The position numbers were made by a program, and so were the translations under genes. Below the pieces are notes generated by a model, which was not told the DNA's origin, ran no database searches, and was given only the letters and a program-made list of their open reading frames with translations. Shown in pieces: positions 8,199-18,371 of a stretch of 64,000 bases of DNA. The first letter of the stretch is position 1, and every line of letters begins with the position of its first letter. Source of the stretch: Pseudomonas sp. URMO17WK12:I2 (lineage in GTDB: Bacteria; Pseudomonadota; Gammaproteobacteria; Pseudomonadales; Pseudomonadaceae); the NCBI RefSeq assembly GCF_003253735.1, contig NZ_QKYW01000004.1:372001-436000 (forward strand), given 5' to 3'.

Positions 8199-9488
8199 TC
8201 AGCGCGACGGCATGGCCAGCGGCAACGCCTGCAAGCGCGACAGGTGCAGGGCCACGGCCAGGGATATCAACAGCAGCGAGCCGATGAACAGGCCCAGGCC
8301 ATCCCAGCCGCCAGCCTGCCAGAACACCCCGCCCAGGGTGCCGGCGACACTGGAGCCCAGGTAGTAGCAGAACAGATACAGCGACGACGCCTGGCCCTTC
8401 GCCTGGGTGGCGCGGCGGCCGATCCAGCTGCTCGACACCGAGTGGGCGCCGAAGAAGCCGAAGGTGAACAGCAGCATGCCGACCAGGATCACCGGCAGCA
8501 CGTCGAACAGGGTCAGCACCAGGCCAGCCAGCATCAGGCCGATCACCGCCCAGAGCACCTTGCGGCGACCCAGCTTGTCGGCCAGGGCGCCGACCTGGGC
8601 GGAGCTGTAGATGCCCGACAGGTAGACGATCGACAGCAGGCCGATGCTGGTCTGGTCGAGCTTGAAGGGGGCTTCGATCAGCCGGTAACCGATGTAGTTG
8701 AATAGCGTCACGAAGGCGCCCATCAGCAGGAAACCCTGTAGGAACAGCCATGGCAGGCCGGCATCGCGGAACTGCAAGGTGTAGCCCTGCAGCAGGCTGC
8801 GCGGGCGCAACGAGCGGGGCCGGAAGTTGCGCGATTCCGGCAGCAGGCGCCAGAACGCCGCGCCGGCCAGCAGGCCTAGGCCGCCAAGGGTGCCGAGTAC
8901 CGCGTGCCAGGACATGAAGTCCACCAGCACGCCACTGAGCAGCCGGCCGCTCATGCCACCGATGGCGTTACCACCGATATACACGCCCATGGCCAGGCCC
9001 AGGTGCAGCGGGTCGATTTCCTCGCTCAGGTAGCTCATGGCCACCGCGGCCAGGCCGCTGAGGGCCAGGCCGACCAGCGCGCGCATCACCAGCACGCCTT
9101 CCCAGGTCGGCATCAGCGCGCTGCCGACGGTGAACACGGCGGCGGCGAGCAGCGAAACGACCATCACCGGCTTGCGCCCGAGCGCGTCGGACAGTGGCCC
9201 GGTTATCAACAGGCCAACGGCCAGGGTGATGGTGGAGACCGAGAGGATCAGGCTGCTTTGTGCGGCGCTGAGATCAAACTGCTGTGCCAGCATCGGCATC
9301 ATCGGCTGCACGCAATAGAGCAGCGCGAAGGTGGCGAAACCTCCTGAACACATGGCGAGAATGGTGCGCAGAAAAGCGCGGGTGCCTTTCTGGATATAAA
9401 CAGGTTCTGCCGAAACGCTGCGCGGCGCAGGCTCCCCAAAGTTGGCGGAAACGCACTCGTGCGGTGCGTTTGGAACGGGCTGACTCAT
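8199..9488 (-). CDS. MFS transporter (YnfM-like)
   Basis: A 429-residue major facilitator with about 12 membrane helices. The loop 2-3 motif is GPLSDALGRKP and the related loop between helices 8 and 9 is GALADKLGRR. Its substrate is unknown; relatives are drug or metabolite efflux proteins. The ATG at 9488 is taken because upstream in-frame codons would give an unlikely extension. It is transcribed divergently from a LysR gene, the classic arrangement for a transporter controlled by its neighbour. Confidence 0.88.
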   Translation of the reverse strand: MSQPVPNAPHECVSANFGEPAPRSVSAEPVYIQKGTRAFLRTILAMCSGGFATFALLYCVQPMMPMLAQQFDLSAAQSSLILSVSTITLAVGLLITGPLSDALGRKPVMVVSLLAAAVFTVGSALMPTWEGVLVMRALVGLALSGLAAVAMSYLSEEIDPLHLGLAMGVYIGGNAIGGMSGRLLSGVLVDFMSWHAVLGTLGGLGLLAGAAFWRLLPESRNFRPRSLRPRSLLQGYTLQFRDAGLPWLFLQGFLLMGAFVTLFNYIGYRLIEAPFKLDQTSIGLLSIVYLSGIYSSAQVGALADKLGRRKVLWAVIGLMLAGLVLTLFDVLPVILVGMLLFTFGFFGAHSVSSSWIGRRATQAKGQASSLYLFCYYLGSSVAGTLGGVFWQAGGWDGLGLFIGSLLLISLAVALHLSRLQALPLAMPSR

Positions 9489-9616
9489 TACGACCTCTTG
9501 AACACTCGATTCCCAGGCGAAGCGCCGCCGCATGCACTGACGAATGTCGGCATGGGTGGTTGTTGTTATTGGGAATGGGCTCAGGATAAATAGCCAGGCA
9601 AGTTCTTTCCAATATA

Positions 9617-9636
9617 ATATTCGACCCAATCGATAT
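9617..9636. promoter_or_regulatory. Possible LysR-type operator
   Basis: ATATTCGACCCAATCGATAT is an imperfect dyad of the T-N11-A kind in the MFS/LysR intergenic region, about 25 bases before the LysR start. Position and symmetry fit a LysR site; no binding evidence is available. Confidence 0.35.
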
Positions 9637-9660
9637 GTTCTACGACCTATTGGGGATGGA

Positions 9661-10560
9661 ATGGAGCTGCGCCACCTGCGTTACTTCGTGGCTGTTGCCG
9701 AAGAGCTGCACTTTGGCCGTGCCGCCGAGCTGCTGGGTATTTCCCAGCCGCCGCTGAGCCAGCAGATCCAGGCACTGGAACAGGAGTTGGGCGTTCGCCT
9801 GTTGGAGCGCAGCAACCGCCACGTGGCGCTCACCGATGCCGGGCGGCTGTTTCTCGAGGAGACCCGGCAGACCCTGGCGCAGGTCAGCAAATCGGTGGAC
9901 GTGGTGCGCCGCGCCGAACAGGGCGAAATCGGCGAACTGCAGATCGGCTTTACCGCGTCGGCACCCTTCGTGTCGATCATCCCGCGCGCGGTGTTCGCCT
10001 TTCGCCAGGCGTTCCCGGCGGTGCACCTCAACTTGCAGGAGATGACCAGCCGCCAGGTCAGCCAGGCGCTGCTGGAAAAGAAACTGCAGATCGGCATGAT
10101 TCGCCCCCTGGAACTCCCCACCGAGCTGGATGCGGTTGAGCTGCTCAGCGAACCGCTGGTGGCCTTGCTGCATGCCGGCCACCCGTTGGCTGGCGAACAG
10201 GATCGAGGGCTGGCTCTGGCCGAATTGGCCGATGAGCCCTTCGTTTACTTTCCGCGCAATTATGGCTCGGGCCTGTATGGGCAGTTCTTCAACCTGGCCC
10301 GGCAGGCCGGTTTCACCCCGCGGGTTACCCAGGAGGCTAACGAGGCGCTGACCATCATCGGCCTGGTGGCGGCGGGGCTTGGGGTTTCGGTACTGCCGGC
10401 ATCGTTCCGACGTATCCGCATCGATGGCGTGGTGTTCCGCACCCTGATGGACGCAGATGCCACCACTGCGGTGTGGCTGGTCAAGCGCCGCCAGGAACGC
10501 TCGCCGCTGGCTCAGGCCTTTATGGATCTGCTGACCCGCGAGGTACAGGCGCTCAAGTAG
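9661..10560 (+). CDS. LysR-family transcriptional regulator
   Basis: A 299-residue LysR regulator with an N-terminal winged helix (ELRHLRYFVAVAEELHFGR, then LGISQPPLSQQIQALE) and a C-terminal effector domain (about 90-295). It belongs to the BenM/CatR-like branch by its start. It probably senses a small ligand and controls the divergent MFS transporter. The ATG at 9661 gives the standard LysR N-terminus; upstream in-frame codons are rejected. Confidence 0.9.
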   Translation: MELRHLRYFVAVAEELHFGRAAELLGISQPPLSQQIQALEQELGVRLLERSNRHVALTDAGRLFLEETRQTLAQVSKSVDVVRRAEQGEIGELQIGFTASAPFVSIIPRAVFAFRQAFPAVHLNLQEMTSRQVSQALLEKKLQIGMIRPLELPTELDAVELLSEPLVALLHAGHPLAGEQDRGLALAELADEPFVYFPRNYGSGLYGQFFNLARQAGFTPRVTQEANEALTIIGLVAAGLGVSVLPASFRRIRIDGVVFRTLMDADATTAVWLVKRRQERSPLAQAFMDLLTREVQALK

Positions 10561-10575
10561 CCGAGGGGATTTTTG

Positions 10576-10608
10576 TAGCCTGGGTGTCGCTGCTCTCAAC
10601 CCAGGCTA
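10576..10608. terminator. Hairpin between convergent genes
   Basis: TAGCCTGGGT and ACCCAGGCTA form a perfect 10-bp stem between the LysR and TPR genes. The same TAGCC(C/T)GGGT wording is seen in small repeats elsewhere (for example 33917-34030), so it may be a REP-like unit used as a terminator. Confidence 0.55.
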
Positions 10609-10612
10609 TGGC

Positions 10613-10930
10613 CTATTGAGCGGCTTTATCCAGCTTGCGCAGAAACACCGTCATTTCCTTTTCCGCCTGCTTGTCACCTTTCGCCTGCGCCGCCTGCAGC
10701 CCGCTCTGCCAGGCATTGCGCGCCGCTTCGAGATTGCCGGCAGATTGATGGGCCTTGCCGAGCAGTTTCCAGGCCGCCGAGTACTGCGGGTCGTGCTCGA
10801 CGCAGCGCTGCAGGTGTTCGGCGGCCCGGGCGGCATCGCCTGCATCCAGGTAACCCTTGCCGAGGCCGAAACGCAGCAGCGCGTTATCCACACCCTTGGC
10901 GAGCATCTTTTCCAGTGCATCGGTGCTCAT
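10613..10930 (-). CDS. Small tetratricopeptide-repeat protein
   Basis: A 105-residue soluble protein made of about two and a half TPR units (for example LGKGYLDAGDAARAAEHLQR and LGKAHQSAGNLEAARNAWQ). TPR folds bind other proteins; the partner is unknown. It follows trkA on the same strand with a 10-base gap and may be its co-transcribed neighbour. Confidence 0.85.
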   Translation of the reverse strand: MSTDALEKMLAKGVDNALLRFGLGKGYLDAGDAARAAEHLQRCVEHDPQYSAAWKLLGKAHQSAGNLEAARNAWQSGLQAAQAKGDKQAEKEMTVFLRKLDKAAQ

Positions 10931-10940
10931 GAAAGGCTCC

Positions 10941-12314
10941 TTAGAAGAAGGTCAGGCCGACCTGGAACAGCCGCTCCACATCGCGGATGTGCTTCTTGTC
11001 CATCAGAAACAGGATCACGTGGTCGCCGGATTCGATCACCGTGACGTCATGGGCGATCAGCACCTGTTCATCACGGATGATCGCACCGATGGTGGTGCCA
11101 GGCGGCAGCGAGATGTCCTTGATCGCCTTGCCGACCACCTTGCTCGAACGCGCGTCGCCGTGGGCTATGGCTTCGATGGCTTCGGCAGCGCCGCGGCGCA
11201 GCGAGTGCACGCTTTCGATATCGCCACGGCGCACGTGGGTCAGCAGGCTGCCGATGGTGGCCAGCTGCGGGCTGATGGCGATGTCGATCTCGCCGCCCTG
11301 GATCAGGTCGACGTAGGCCGGGTTGTTGATCAGCGTCATCACCTTGCGCGCGCCCAGGCGCTTGGCCAGCAGCGACGACATGATGTTGGCTTCGTCGTCG
11401 TTGGTCAGGGCCAGAAAGATGTCGGCATCCTTGATGTTCTCTTCCACCAGCAGATCGCGGTCCGACGAGCTGCCCTGCAGCACGATGGTGCTTTCTAGGT
11501 TCTCCGAGAGGTAGCGGCAACGCGCCGGGTTCATCTCGATGATCTTCACCTGGTAGCGGCTCTCGATGGCTTCGGCCAGGCGCTCGCCGATATGCCCACC
11601 GCCGGCGATCACCACCCGCTTGTATTCGTTCTCGACCCGGCGCATTTCGCTCATCACCGCGCGGATGTCGGCCTTGGCGGCGATGAAGAACACCTCGTCA
11701 TCGGCCTCTATCACCGTGTCGCCTTGCGGCATGATCGCCCGGTCACGGCGGAAGATCGCCGCCACCCGGGTGTCGACCTTGGGCATGTGCTGGCGGATCT
11801 GCTTGAGCTGCTGACCGACCAGTGGGCCTCCATAGTAGGCCTTGACCCCGACCAGCTGGGCCTTGCCATCGGCGAAGTCGATCACCTGCAGGGCGCCAGG
11901 GTATTCGATCAGGCGCTTGATGTAGTTGGTCACCACCTGCTCGGGGCTGATCAGCACGTCGACCGGGATGGCCTCGTTGTCGAACAGCGCTTCGCGGGTC
12001 AGGTAGGCCGCTTCGCGCACCCGGGCGATGCGCGTTGGCGTATGGAACAGGGTATAGGCGACCTGGCAGGCGATCATGTTGACTTCGTCGCTGTTGGTCA
12101 CCGCCACCAGCATGTCGGCATCGTCGGCGCCGGCCTGGCGCAGTACGGTCGGGAACGAGCCCTTGCCCTGCACGGTACGAATGTCCAGGCGGTCGCCGAG
12201 GTCGCGCAGGCGATCACCGTCGGTATCCACCACGGTAATGTCATTGGCCTCGCTGGCCAGGTGCTCGGCCAGGGTGCCGCCAACCTGGCCGGCGCCGAGG
12301 ATGATGATTTTCAT
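10941..12314 (-). CDS. trkA: Trk potassium-uptake regulatory protein TrkA
   Basis: A 457-residue cytoplasmic regulator that binds NAD(H) and gates the TrkH/TrkG potassium channel. It has the double RCK layout: a first Rossmann motif [16 protein letters not shown] at the N-terminus and a second, [17 protein letters not shown], at about 233, each followed by a TrkA-C domain. It starts inside the end of rsmB (4-base ATGA overlap), as in the conserved rsmB-trkA arrangement of pseudomonads. Confidence 0.97.
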   Translation of the reverse strand: MKIIILGAGQVGGTLAEHLASEANDITVVDTDGDRLRDLGDRLDIRTVQGKGSFPTVLRQAGADDADMLVAVTNSDEVNMIACQVAYTLFHTPTRIARVREAAYLTREALFDNEAIPVDVLISPEQVVTNYIKRLIEYPGALQVIDFADGKAQLVGVKAYYGGPLVGQQLKQIRQHMPKVDTRVAAIFRRDRAIMPQGDTVIEADDEVFFIAAKADIRAVMSEMRRVENEYKRVVIAGGGHIGERLAEAIESRYQVKIIEMNPARCRYLSENLESTIVLQGSSSDRDLLVEENIKDADIFLALTNDDEANIMSSLLAKRLGARKVMTLINNPAYVDLIQGGEIDIAISPQLATIGSLLTHVRRGDIESVHSLRRGAAEAIEAIAHGDARSSKVVGKAIKDISLPPGTTIGAIIRDEQVLIAHDVTVIESGDHVILFLMDKKHIRDVERLFQVGLTFF

Positions 12315-13627
12315 CGGGTTGCTCCAGCGGCTGCGATCTTGATCAGCTTGGCATAGTAGAAGCCGTCATGGCCGTCCTGCTGGGCGAGCAACTGGCGGCC
12401 GTGGGGCTGCTTGAGGCCGAACGGGCCGGCGATGTCCAGCTCGCGGGCACCCGGCGTGCGCTCGAGAAAGGCACCGATGACCTCGGTATTTTCCGTCGGC
12501 AACGTCGAGCAGGTGGCGTACAGCAGGATGCCGCCAACCTCCAGGGCCGACCACATGGCGTCGAGCAGCTCGCCTTGCAGCGTGGCCAGCGCCGGAATGT
12601 CATCGGCCTTGCGGGTGAGCTTGATGTCCGGATGGCGGCGGATCACGCCGGTGGCCGAGCAGGGGGCATCGAGGAGGATGCGCTGGAACGGCTTGCCGTC
12701 CCACCAGGCAGCGGTATTGCGGCCATCGGCGGCGATCAGTTTGGCGTCGAGGCCCAGGCGCTCGAGGTTCTCGCGCACGCGCAGCAGGCGTTTGGCTTCC
12801 AGATCCACGGCGACCACTTCGCTCAAGCCCGACTCGGCTTCGAGCAGGTGGCAGGTCTTGCCCCCGGGCGCCGCGCAGGCGTCCAGCACGCGCTGGCCGG
12901 GGGCCAGCTGCAGCAGGTCGGCGGCCAGTTGTGCGGCCTCGTCCTGCACGCTGACGTGGCCGTCGGAGAAACCCGGCAGCAGGGTGACGTCGCAGGCCTG
13001 CAGCAAGCGGATGCCGTCGCGGCTGAAGGTGCAGGGTTCGGCGTCGAAACCGACCTGGCGCAGCCGCGTCAGGTAGTCATCGCGGCTGCCGTGGCGTCGG
13101 TTGACCCGCAGGATCAGCGGCGGATGAGCATTGTTGGCGGCGCAGATCGCCTGCCAGTGCTCGGGCCAGAAGGCTTTGAGCTGCTTCTGCAGCCAGCGCG
13201 GGTGGGCGGTGTGCAGCACCGGGTCGCGGTCCAGTTCGGCCAGAATACTTTCACTGTCGCGCTGGGCGTTGCGCAACACGGCGTTGAGCAGGCCCTTGGC
13301 CGAGGTCTTCTTCAGCTTGTCGACGCAGCCGACGGTCTCGCCGATGGCCGCATGGGCAGGAATACGGGTGTAGAACAACTGGTAGAGGCCGACCAGCAGC
13401 AGAGCTTCGAGGTCGCGGTCGCCATCCTTGAAGGGCTTGCGCAGCAGCTTTTCGGCGATCAGCGCCAGGCGCGGCTGCCAGCGCGCGGCGCCAAAGGCCA
13501 GGTCCTGGGCAAGGCCACGGTCGCGGGCTTCGACCTTGTCGAGCAGCGGTGGCAGGCTGGTGCCCAGCGACGCCTTGCCTTCGAGCACCGCGGCCAGGGC
13601 GCGGGCCGCTGCCAGCCTGGGGTTCAT
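12311..13627 (-). CDS. rsmB: 16S rRNA (cytosine-967-C5)-methyltransferase
   Basis: Ribosomal RNA methyltransferase (Sun/RsmB), 438 residues. The N-terminal NusB-like RNA-binding region (about 1-135) is followed by a SAM-dependent m5C methyltransferase domain. Catalytic motifs are DAPCSATG and YATCST, each with one of the two cysteines of the mechanism. It lies between fmt and trkA and overlaps both by 4 bases, so fmt-rsmB-trkA is one translationally coupled unit. Confidence 0.97.
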   Translation of the reverse strand: MNPRLAAARALAAVLEGKASLGTSLPPLLDKVEARDRGLAQDLAFGAARWQPRLALIAEKLLRKPFKDGDRDLEALLLVGLYQLFYTRIPAHAAIGETVGCVDKLKKTSAKGLLNAVLRNAQRDSESILAELDRDPVLHTAHPRWLQKQLKAFWPEHWQAICAANNAHPPLILRVNRRHGSRDDYLTRLRQVGFDAEPCTFSRDGIRLLQACDVTLLPGFSDGHVSVQDEAAQLAADLLQLAPGQRVLDACAAPGGKTCHLLEAESGLSEVVAVDLEAKRLLRVRENLERLGLDAKLIAADGRNTAAWWDGKPFQRILLDAPCSATGVIRRHPDIKLTRKADDIPALATLQGELLDAMWSALEVGGILLYATCSTLPTENTEVIGAFLERTPGARELDIAGPFGLKQPHGRQLLAQQDGHDGFYYAKLIKIAAAGATR

Positions 13628-14565
13628 GCCAGCACCGTGCCGACGGCGAACTGTTCGCGGCGGCTGTTGAACAGGTCACTGAAGTTCAGCGCCTTGCCGC
13701 CAGGCAATTGCAGACGGGTGAGCAGCAGGGCGCCGCTGCCACAGGCGACGGTCAGGCCTTCCTTGCTGGCGGCGAGAATTTCCCCGGGCCGGCCCTGGCC
13801 TTCACCGATACGGCCGGCCAGCACCTTGAGCGGTGCCTCGTTCAGCGTGCTGTGGCAGATCGGCCAGGGGTTGAAGGCGCGGATCAGCCGCTCCAGCTCG
13901 ATGGCCGGGCGGCTCCAGTCGATACGCGCCTCGTCCTTGTTGAGCTTGTGGGCGTAGTTGGCCAGGGCGTCGTCCTGCACTTCGCCCATCAGGGTGCCGC
14001 TGGCCAGGCCGGCGATGGCTTCGATCACTGCCGGTGGGCCGAGCTCGGCCAGGCGGTCGTGCAGGCTGCCGCCGGTATCTTCGGAAGTGATTGGCGTGCG
14101 CACCTTGAGCAGCATCGGCCCGGTGTCCAGCCCGGCTTCCATCTGCATCACGGTCACGCCGCTCTCGGCATCACCGGCCTGCACGGCGCGCTGGATCGGC
14201 GCCGCACCGCGCCAGCGTGGCAGCAGCGAGGCGTGGCTGTTGATGCAGCCGAAGCGCGGGATATCCAGCACCGCCTGGGGCAGGATCAAGCCATAGGCGA
14301 CCACCACCAACAGATCCGGCTCCAGCGCCGCCAGTTCGGCCTGGGCAGCGGCGTCCTTGAGGCTCGGCGGCTGCAGAACGGGAATGGCGTTTTCCACGGC
14401 GAGCTGCTTGACCGGGCTGGGCATCAGCTTCTGACCACGGCCGGCCGGGCGATCCGGCTGGGTGTACACCGCGACGATCTGGTGCGGCGTGTCGAGCAGG
14501 GCCTTGAGGTGGGCGGCGGCGAATTCGGGGGTGCCGGCGAATACGATACGCAGAGCTTCGGTCAT
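13624..14565 (-). CDS. fmt: Methionyl-tRNA formyltransferase
   Basis: Formylates initiator Met-tRNA using 10-formyltetrahydrofolate. It has 313 residues, the normal length. It begins [20 protein letters not shown] and holds the conserved catalytic-loop stretch [15 protein letters not shown] (family [12 protein letters not shown]). The ATG at 14565 gives this standard start. It follows def, whose product removes the formyl group, although a terminator-like hairpin separates the two genes. Confidence 0.97.
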   Translation of the reverse strand: MTEALRIVFAGTPEFAAAHLKALLDTPHQIVAVYTQPDRPAGRGQKLMPSPVKQLAVENAIPVLQPPSLKDAAAQAELAALEPDLLVVVAYGLILPQAVLDIPRFGCINSHASLLPRWRGAAPIQRAVQAGDAESGVTVMQMEAGLDTGPMLLKVRTPITSEDTGGSLHDRLAELGPPAVIEAIAGLASGTLMGEVQDDALANYAHKLNKDEARIDWSRPAIELERLIRAFNPWPICHSTLNEAPLKVLAGRIGEGQGRPGEILAASKEGLTVACGSGALLLTRLQLPGGKALNFSDLFNSRREQFAVGTVLA

Positions 14566-14591
14566 GGGGTCTCGCTTTGACTGGATGCTGG

Positions 14592-14622
14592 AAAAACAAA
14601 AGGCTTGCCGCGGCAAGCCTTT
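14592..14622 (-). terminator. Terminator/attenuator between def and fmt
   Basis: Read on the minus strand, GGCTTGCCGCGGCAAGCC forms a perfect stem followed by TTTTGTTTTTCC. This is a good factor-independent terminator lying between def and the fmt-rsmB-trkA genes. Confidence 0.75.
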
Positions 14623-14635
14623 GCTGTGGGCCTGA

Positions 14636-15142
14636 TCAGGCCTGCTGGCGGTGCTGCTTTTCGAGCTTCTTCTTGATGCGGTCGCGCTTGAGCGTGGACA
14701 GGTAGTCGACGAACAGCTTGCCGTTGAGGTGATCGCATTCATGCTGAATGCACACCGCGAGCAAGCCTTCGGCGATCATCTCGAACGGCTGGCCGTCGCG
14801 ATCCAGGGCATTGATCTTGACTTTCTGCGGGCGGTCGACGTTCTCGTAGAAGCCGGGCACCGACAGGCAGCCTTCCTGATACTGATCCATTTCTTCGGTG
14901 AGCGATTCGAATTGCGGGTTGATAAACACCAGCGGCTCGCTCTTGTCTTCGGACAGGTCCATCACCACCACGCGCTTGTGCACATTCACCTGGGTAGCGG
15001 CGAGGCCGATCCCGGGGGCGTCGTACATGGTTTCGAACATGTCGTCGATCAGTTGACGCAGAGCGTCATCGACCACGTCCACCGGCTTGGCGATGGTCCG
15101 CAGGCGCGGATCGGGAAATTCGAGAATGTTTAAAATCGCCAT
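14636..15142 (-). CDS. def: Peptide deformylase
   Basis: Metal-dependent enzyme that removes the N-formyl group from new proteins. It has 168 residues with all three family motifs: GIGLAATQ (44-51), EGCLS with metal ligand Cys92, and HECDH with ligands His134 and His138 around catalytic Glu135. It is divergent from the LysM gene, as in other Pseudomonas. Confidence 0.98.
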   Translation of the reverse strand: MAILNILEFPDPRLRTIAKPVDVVDDALRQLIDDMFETMYDAPGIGLAATQVNVHKRVVVMDLSEDKSEPLVFINPQFESLTEEMDQYQEGCLSVPGFYENVDRPQKVKINALDRDGQPFEMIAEGLLAVCIQHECDHLNGKLFVDYLSTLKRDRIKKKLEKQHRQQA

Positions 15143-15294
15143 AATACGTTTGTGATGCACTTGTGGAATAAATTCAAAATCCGCTGCTAAGATGACGCAA
15201 GCATTCAAAAACGGCGTCAAGCCGCGGATTTACTGGGCTCTGTCGCAGCGCTAGGGCGCTTCACGCGAAGGCACATCATAAAGGGATTCACCGC

Positions 15295-16335
15295 ATGAGG
15301 AAATCACTACTCGCCCTGCTGCTGGTCGGCGCGAGCAGCCTGGCGCAGACCGGGATGGCCCTGGCCGAGGTGCAGCTCAAGGAAGGCCACCCGGAGCGCT
15401 ACACGGTCGTGAAGGGCGATACCCTCTGGGATATCTCTGGCAAGTTCCTGCGTCAGCCCTGGAAGTGGCCGGAAATCTGGCACGCCAACCCTCAGGTGCA
15501 GAACCCTCATCTGATCTATCCCGGCGATGTGCTGAGCCTGGTGTATATCGATGGCCAGCCACGGCTGGTGCTGGGCCGCGGTGATTCGCGCGGCACCATC
15601 AAGCTGTCACCGAAGGTGCGCAGCACGCCGATGGCCGAAGCCATTCCGACCATTCCGCTGGAAGCGATCAACAGCTTCCTGCTCAAGAACCGCATCGTCG
15701 ATTCCCCGGAACAGTTCCAGAGCGCGCCCTACATCGTCGCCGGCAACGCCGAGCGCGTGGTCAGCGGCGCTGGCGATCGCGTATATGCCCGCGGCAGCTT
15801 CGACCCGGCCGCGCCGGTGTACGGCATCTTCCGTCAGGGCAAGACCTACACCGACCCGGTGACCAAGGAATTTCTCGGGATCAACGCCGATGATATCGGC
15901 GGTGGCGAAATCGTCGCCGAAGAAGATGGCATCGGTACCCTCAACCTGACGCGCACCACCCAGGAAGTGCGCAACGGCGACCGCCTGTTCCCTACCGAAG
16001 AGCGGGCGATCAATTCGACCTTCATGCCCAGCGAGCCGAAGAGCGAGATCAAGGGCCTGATCCTCGACGTGCCGCGCGGCGTCAGCCAGATCGGTCAGTT
16101 CGATGTGGTCACCCTGAACAAGGGCGCCCGCGATGGCCTGGAGATCGGCAACGTGCTGGCGGTCTACAAGACCGGCGAAACCGTACGCGACCGGGTTACC
16201 GGCGAGTCGGTGAAGATTCCGGACGAGCGTGCCGGCCTGCTGATGGTGTTCCGCACCTACGAAAAGCTCAGCTACGGCATGATCCTCAATGCCTCGCGGC
16301 AGTTGGCGGTGATGGACAAGGTACGCAATCCGTAA
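15295..16335 (+). CDS. LysM-domain cell-envelope protein
   Basis: A 346-residue exported protein with a signal peptide (1 to about 24, ending MALA) and one LysM peptidoglycan-binding domain (about 36-83: YTVVKGDTLWDISGKFL to IYPGDVLSL). The long C-terminal region has no motif I can name. An orthologue sits between def and dprA in P. aeruginosa. A role in the cell wall or near the DNA-uptake machinery is only inferred from domain and position. Confidence 0.92.
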   Translation: MRKSLLALLLVGASSLAQTGMALAEVQLKEGHPERYTVVKGDTLWDISGKFLRQPWKWPEIWHANPQVQNPHLIYPGDVLSLVYIDGQPRLVLGRGDSRGTIKLSPKVRSTPMAEAIPTIPLEAINSFLLKNRIVDSPEQFQSAPYIVAGNAERVVSGAGDRVYARGSFDPAAPVYGIFRQGKTYTDPVTKEFLGINADDIGGGEIVAEEDGIGTLNLTRTTQEVRNGDRLFPTEERAINSTFMPSEPKSEIKGLILDVPRGVSQIGQFDVVTLNKGARDGLEIGNVLAVYKTGETVRDRVTGESVKIPDERAGLLMVFRTYEKLSYGMILNASRQLAVMDKVRNP

Positions 16336-16338
16336 CAC

Positions 16339-16366
16339 CTGCAAGCCCCGCCCACGCGGGGCTTGT
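16339..16366 (+). terminator. Terminator after the LysM gene
   Basis: AAGCCCCGCCCACGCGGGGCTT forms a strong stem 3 bases after the stop, followed by a short T-containing tail (GTGCTATTC). Confidence 0.7.
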
Positions 16367-16403
16367 GCTATTCGATAGGGCCCACGATCAAGGATGATCC
16401 GCC

Positions 16404-17504
16404 ATGTCGCCCTCGCTTTCTCCCGCCGAACTCGAAGCCCGCCTGCGCCTGCATTGTCTGCCGGAGCTGGGCCCCAAGCGTTTCCGTAAATTGCTCAGCG
16501 CCTTCGATAGCGCGTCGGCCGCACTGAGTGCACCCGCCAGCGCCTGGCGTTCGCTCGGCTTGCCGCTGGCCTGCAGCGAGGCGCGGCGCAGCCCGGAGAT
16601 TCGTGAGCGGGCGCGCCTGGCACTCGAATGGTTGCAGGTGCCTGGTCAGCAATTGGTGATGTGGGACGAGCCAGGGTACCCCGCGTTGCTGGCGGAGCTT
16701 GCCGACGCGCCGCCGCTGCTGTTCGTGGCGGGCGACCCGACCCTTCTCGAGCGCCCGCAGCTGGCCATGGTCGGCAGCCGCCGCGCTTCCAGGCCTGGGC
16801 TGGATACCGCGCACAGCTTCGCGCGTAGCCTGGCGCGTGGTGGTTTCGTGGTCACCAGCGGGCTGGCCCTGGGCATCGACGGCGCTGCCCACCAAGGCGC
16901 CCTGGATGCCGACGGGCATACCGTGGCGGTGCTCGGCACCGGATTGCAGTGCCTGTACCCGGCGCGCCACAAGCGCCTGGCCCGGGATATCGTCGAGCGC
17001 GGCGGGGCGCTGGTCTCCGAGCTGCCGCTGGACAGCCCGCCCCAGGCCGCCAACTTCCCCCGTCGCAACCGCATCATTTCCGGCCTGTCGCTGGGCGTGC
17101 TGGTGGTCGAGGCCAGCCCGTCGAGCGGCTCGCTGATCACCGCGCGCCTGGCCGCCGAGCAGGGCCGTGAGGTGTACGCGATTCCCGGCTCCATTCATCA
17201 TCCGGGCGCCAAGGGCTGCCATCAGCTGATCCGTGATGGCGCCACGCTGGTGGAAAGCATCGAGCATATTCTCGAAGCCCTGCGCGGTTGGCAGCAGGTG
17301 CCTTTTGCCGAGCCTGCAAGTACGACATCGCCGGGCGCTGCCAATCCATTGCTGGCGCTGCTGTACGCCGCACCGCACAGCAGCGAAGCGCTCGCTCACG
17401 CCGCCGGCTGGCCGTTGCCCGAGGTGCTGGCGGCGTTGACCGAGCTGGAGCTGGACGGTCTGGTCGCCTGCGAAGCCGGGCTTTGGGTGGGCCGCAAGCC
17501 GTAA
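16404..17504 (+). CDS. dprA: DNA-processing protein DprA
   Basis: Binds incoming single-stranded DNA and loads RecA during natural transformation. It has 366 residues. An N-terminal helical (SAM-like) part precedes the Rossmann-like DprA core with [29 protein letters not shown] and [12 protein letters not shown], and a C-terminal winged-helix-like part follows (about 300-366). It precedes tsaC, as in many gammaproteobacteria. Confidence 0.96.
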   Translation: MSPSLSPAELEARLRLHCLPELGPKRFRKLLSAFDSASAALSAPASAWRSLGLPLACSEARRSPEIRERARLALEWLQVPGQQLVMWDEPGYPALLAELADAPPLLFVAGDPTLLERPQLAMVGSRRASRPGLDTAHSFARSLARGGFVVTSGLALGIDGAAHQGALDADGHTVAVLGTGLQCLYPARHKRLARDIVERGGALVSELPLDSPPQAANFPRRNRIISGLSLGVLVVEASPSSGSLITARLAAEQGREVYAIPGSIHHPGAKGCHQLIRDGATLVESIEHILEALRGWQQVPFAEPASTTSPGAANPLLALLYAAPHSSEALAHAAGWPLPEVLAALTELELDGLVACEAGLWVGRKP

Positions 17505-17539
17505 TACACTGCGCCGAGTGTTTTTCGGCGGAGGTATGC

Positions 17540-18097
17540 ATGGTCACCACTTGGCAGGTTCAGCAGGCAGCGCGCGTGGTGCGTGCCGGTGGCGTGATCG
17601 CCTACCCGACCGAGGCGGTCTGGGGGTTGGGGTGCGACCCGTGGGACGAGATGGCCGTGGATCGGCTGCTGGCGCTCAAGGAGCGGCCCGTGCACAAGGG
17701 GCTGATTCTGGTGGCCGACACCATTCGCCAGTTCGACTTTCTGCTCGAAGACCTGCCAGAGGCCTGGCAGGACCGCCTTGCCAGCACCTGGCCGGGGCCC
17801 AACACCTGGCTGGTGCCGCACCAGGATCGCTTGCCGCAGTGGATCACCGGTCAGCACGATACCGTGGCCCTGCGGGTCAGCGACCACCCGCGGGTGCGCG
17901 AGCTCTGTGCGCTGACCGGGCCGCTGGTGTCGACCTCGGCCAACCCAGCCGGTCGGCCGGCGGCGCGTTCGCGGTTGCGGGTCGAACAGTACTTTCCGCG
18001 GCAGCTGGATGCAGTGCTGGGTGGTGCCCTGGGTGGGCGGCGCAATCCGAGCGTGATACGTGATTTGGTCACCGGCGACGTGCGCCGACCAGCCTAG
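17540..18097 (+). CDS. tsaC: Threonylcarbamoyl-AMP synthase TsaC
   Basis: Makes threonylcarbamoyl-adenylate for the t6A modification of tRNA (YrdC/Sua5 family). It has 185 residues with the conserved [18 protein letters not shown] near the N-terminus and STSANPAG. The ATG at 17540 has a GGAGGT ribosome site. The TAG stop codon lies inside the terminal inverted repeat of the repeat element that starts at 18094. Confidence 0.96.
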   Translation: MVTTWQVQQAARVVRAGGVIAYPTEAVWGLGCDPWDEMAVDRLLALKERPVHKGLILVADTIRQFDFLLEDLPEAWQDRLASTWPGPNTWLVPHQDRLPQWITGQHDTVALRVSDHPRVRELCALTGPLVSTSANPAGRPAARSRLRVEQYFPRQLDAVLGGALGGRRNPSVIRDLVTGDVRRPA

Positions 18098-18236
18098 AGC
18101 CGTTTATGATCAGCTGCGCGTCGGCCCTGCGGCGTTAAAAACAGACTCGGAATGCTCATGTACAACAGTACACTCCGCTTCCTCGCCTGTTTTTGCCTTG
18201 CATGGCTCTAGCTCGCAAGCTCATAAACGGCTCTAG
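18094..18236. repeat. Hairpin repeat element, copy 1 (MITE-like)
   Basis: A 143-base element bounded by a perfect 16-bp inverted repeat, CTAGAGCCGTTTATGA and TCATAAACGGCTCTAG. The interior holds CAGCTGCGCGTCGG, TGCTCATGTACA, GTACACTCCGCTT and TTGCATGGCTCTAGCTCGC. A second, diverged copy with different arm sequences is at 31453-31614. There is no open reading frame of note. It overlaps the last 4 bases of tsaC. Confidence 0.85.
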
Positions 18237-18371
18237 CCAGACTCAATAGGTTTACGGCAACAGGGTGGATCACGCTTCACCGATCCACCGCTGCAACTGT
18301 ACCCAATGGCCACAAAATCCCGCCGCCTTTCGCGCTAAGTAAACATGAAAGGCAGCGGATAGCGCCCCAGC
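18237..18371. other. Intergenic spacer with a GGTGGATC hairpin
   Basis: No gene is seen. It holds a small palindrome, GGTGGATCACGCTTCACC with GATCCACC, and the 12-base word TTACGGCAACAG at 18253-18264, which is repeated at the qor stop codon (18373-18384). Confidence 0.5.

Noticed and set aside
12368-13957. 529-codon open frame opposite rsmB and fmt
   Set aside because: It is antisense to two well-recognised enzymes with intact catalytic motifs.
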